A stretch of 64,000 nucleotides of DNA from Eriocheir sinensis (Eukaryota; Arthropoda; Malacostraca; Decapoda; Varunidae), in assembly GCF_024679095.1 (NCBI RefSeq), contig NC_066516.1:1843732-1907731 (forward strand), given 5' to 3'. Position numbers and translations under genes: made by a program. The notes beneath the pieces were generated by a model, which searched no databases, was not told where the DNA came from, and was given only the letters and a program-made list of their open reading frames with translations. Below are positions 63,968-64,000 of this stretch, one piece after another. Numbering within the stretch: the first letter of the stretch is position 1; each line of letters opens with the position of its first letter.

Positions 63968-64000
63968 AAGAGTATGGGGCCCAGCACCGACCCTTGTGGC
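63541..64000 (-). mobile_element. E5: E-family LINE fragment with (TA)n inside the RT
   Basis: Minus-strand readings: [12 protein letters not shown] (63964-64000), then (TA)n, KVGGKALTTADCETIQRDVD (63830-63890), QITQWSEKWQLSFNTTKCKV, MGGEPQPAVQEERDLGVTI, then CKKANTMLGF, SLYKSLVRPHLEYTVQFW. It matches E1 at about 60535-61010. The active-site region is replaced by (TA)n. The fragment runs off the window end. Confidence 0.85.
63885..63963. repeat. (TA)n inside E5
   Basis: About 79 bp of TA in place of the segment that encodes YINDV to FADDTK in E1. Confidence 0.97.

Overview
This is eukaryotic, repeat-saturated intergenic DNA. I can support no host protein-coding gene, rRNA, functional tRNA gene or CRISPR array. 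The window is made of non-LTR retrotransposon (LINE) copies in both orientations, two tRNA-derived SINE families, several inverted-repeat (foldback or MITE-like) elements, and very many microsatellites dominated by (CT/GA)n, with (GT/CA)n, (TA)n, (GTA)n, (CTC)n and (CAC)n. From memory, this (CT)n load together with these reverse-transcriptase (RT) families looks like a decapod crustacean, perhaps a crab. That is an inference, not proven here. One 100-N assembly gap lies at 1884-1983.

I use these family names. Family A is a jockey-like LINE: one ORF with endonuclease (EN) plus RT and a poly(A) 3' end, present in about ten copies. Families B, C and E are CR1-like: an ORF1 with an SGNH-esterase domain (seen in B and C), an ORF2 with EN plus RT, and a 3' end made of a short tandem repeat. 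Family F is an RTE/BovB-like LINE. Family G is a separate LINE whose RT has a SLFADDTKLL-type active site and whose 3' tail is (AC)n. SINE1 ends in poly(A) and has a variable 35-bp repeat near its 3' end. SINE2 is bounded by (AC)n.

Layout. 1-1883: two family A fragments head to head. 1984-4736: copy B1, then (CT)n and an orphan B 3' tail. 4737-7500: simple repeats. 7500-12403: C1, the most complete CR1-like copy, with A3 nested inside it. 12956-14133: B2 in (CT)n. 15248-15880: E3 with SINE1a inside. 16105-16745: inverted repeat. 18331-21649: A4, the nearly full-length family A copy. 23173-24358: foldback element. 24840-26398: pyrimidine-rich minisatellite, then E2 and A9. 30089-32208: A5 with an internal tandem duplication. 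About 32370-36655: F1, F2 and F3. 37829-39668: A6 split by a 453-bp element with perfect 71-bp inverted repeats. 40668-40996: SINE2. 42131-46784: B3, carrying a (CAC)n insertion and SINE1b. 47288-52426: G1, hit by C2, A10 and SINE1c. 52900-54225: B4 in (CT)n. 54811-57888: A7 and A8 tail to tail. 58310-59150: purine-rich minisatellite. 59960-61641: E1, the best preserved E copy. 62077-64000: E4 and E5 around a 1.3-kb foldback.

The elements are mostly dead. Nearly all ORFs carry frameshifts or stops and most copies are 5'-truncated. The best preserved coding segments are the 490-codon RT ORF of C2 (48177-49649) and E1, which I read with one internal stop over about 500 codons.

The most interesting pattern is that many LINE and SINE copies are bracketed on both sides by the same microsatellite motif on the same strand: B in (CT)n, G and SINE2 in (AC)n, C1 in (CTC)n, E in (GGA)n, A4 in (GTA)n and A8 in (TA)n. 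Either these elements insert preferentially into microsatellites, or retrotransposition seeds the arrays.
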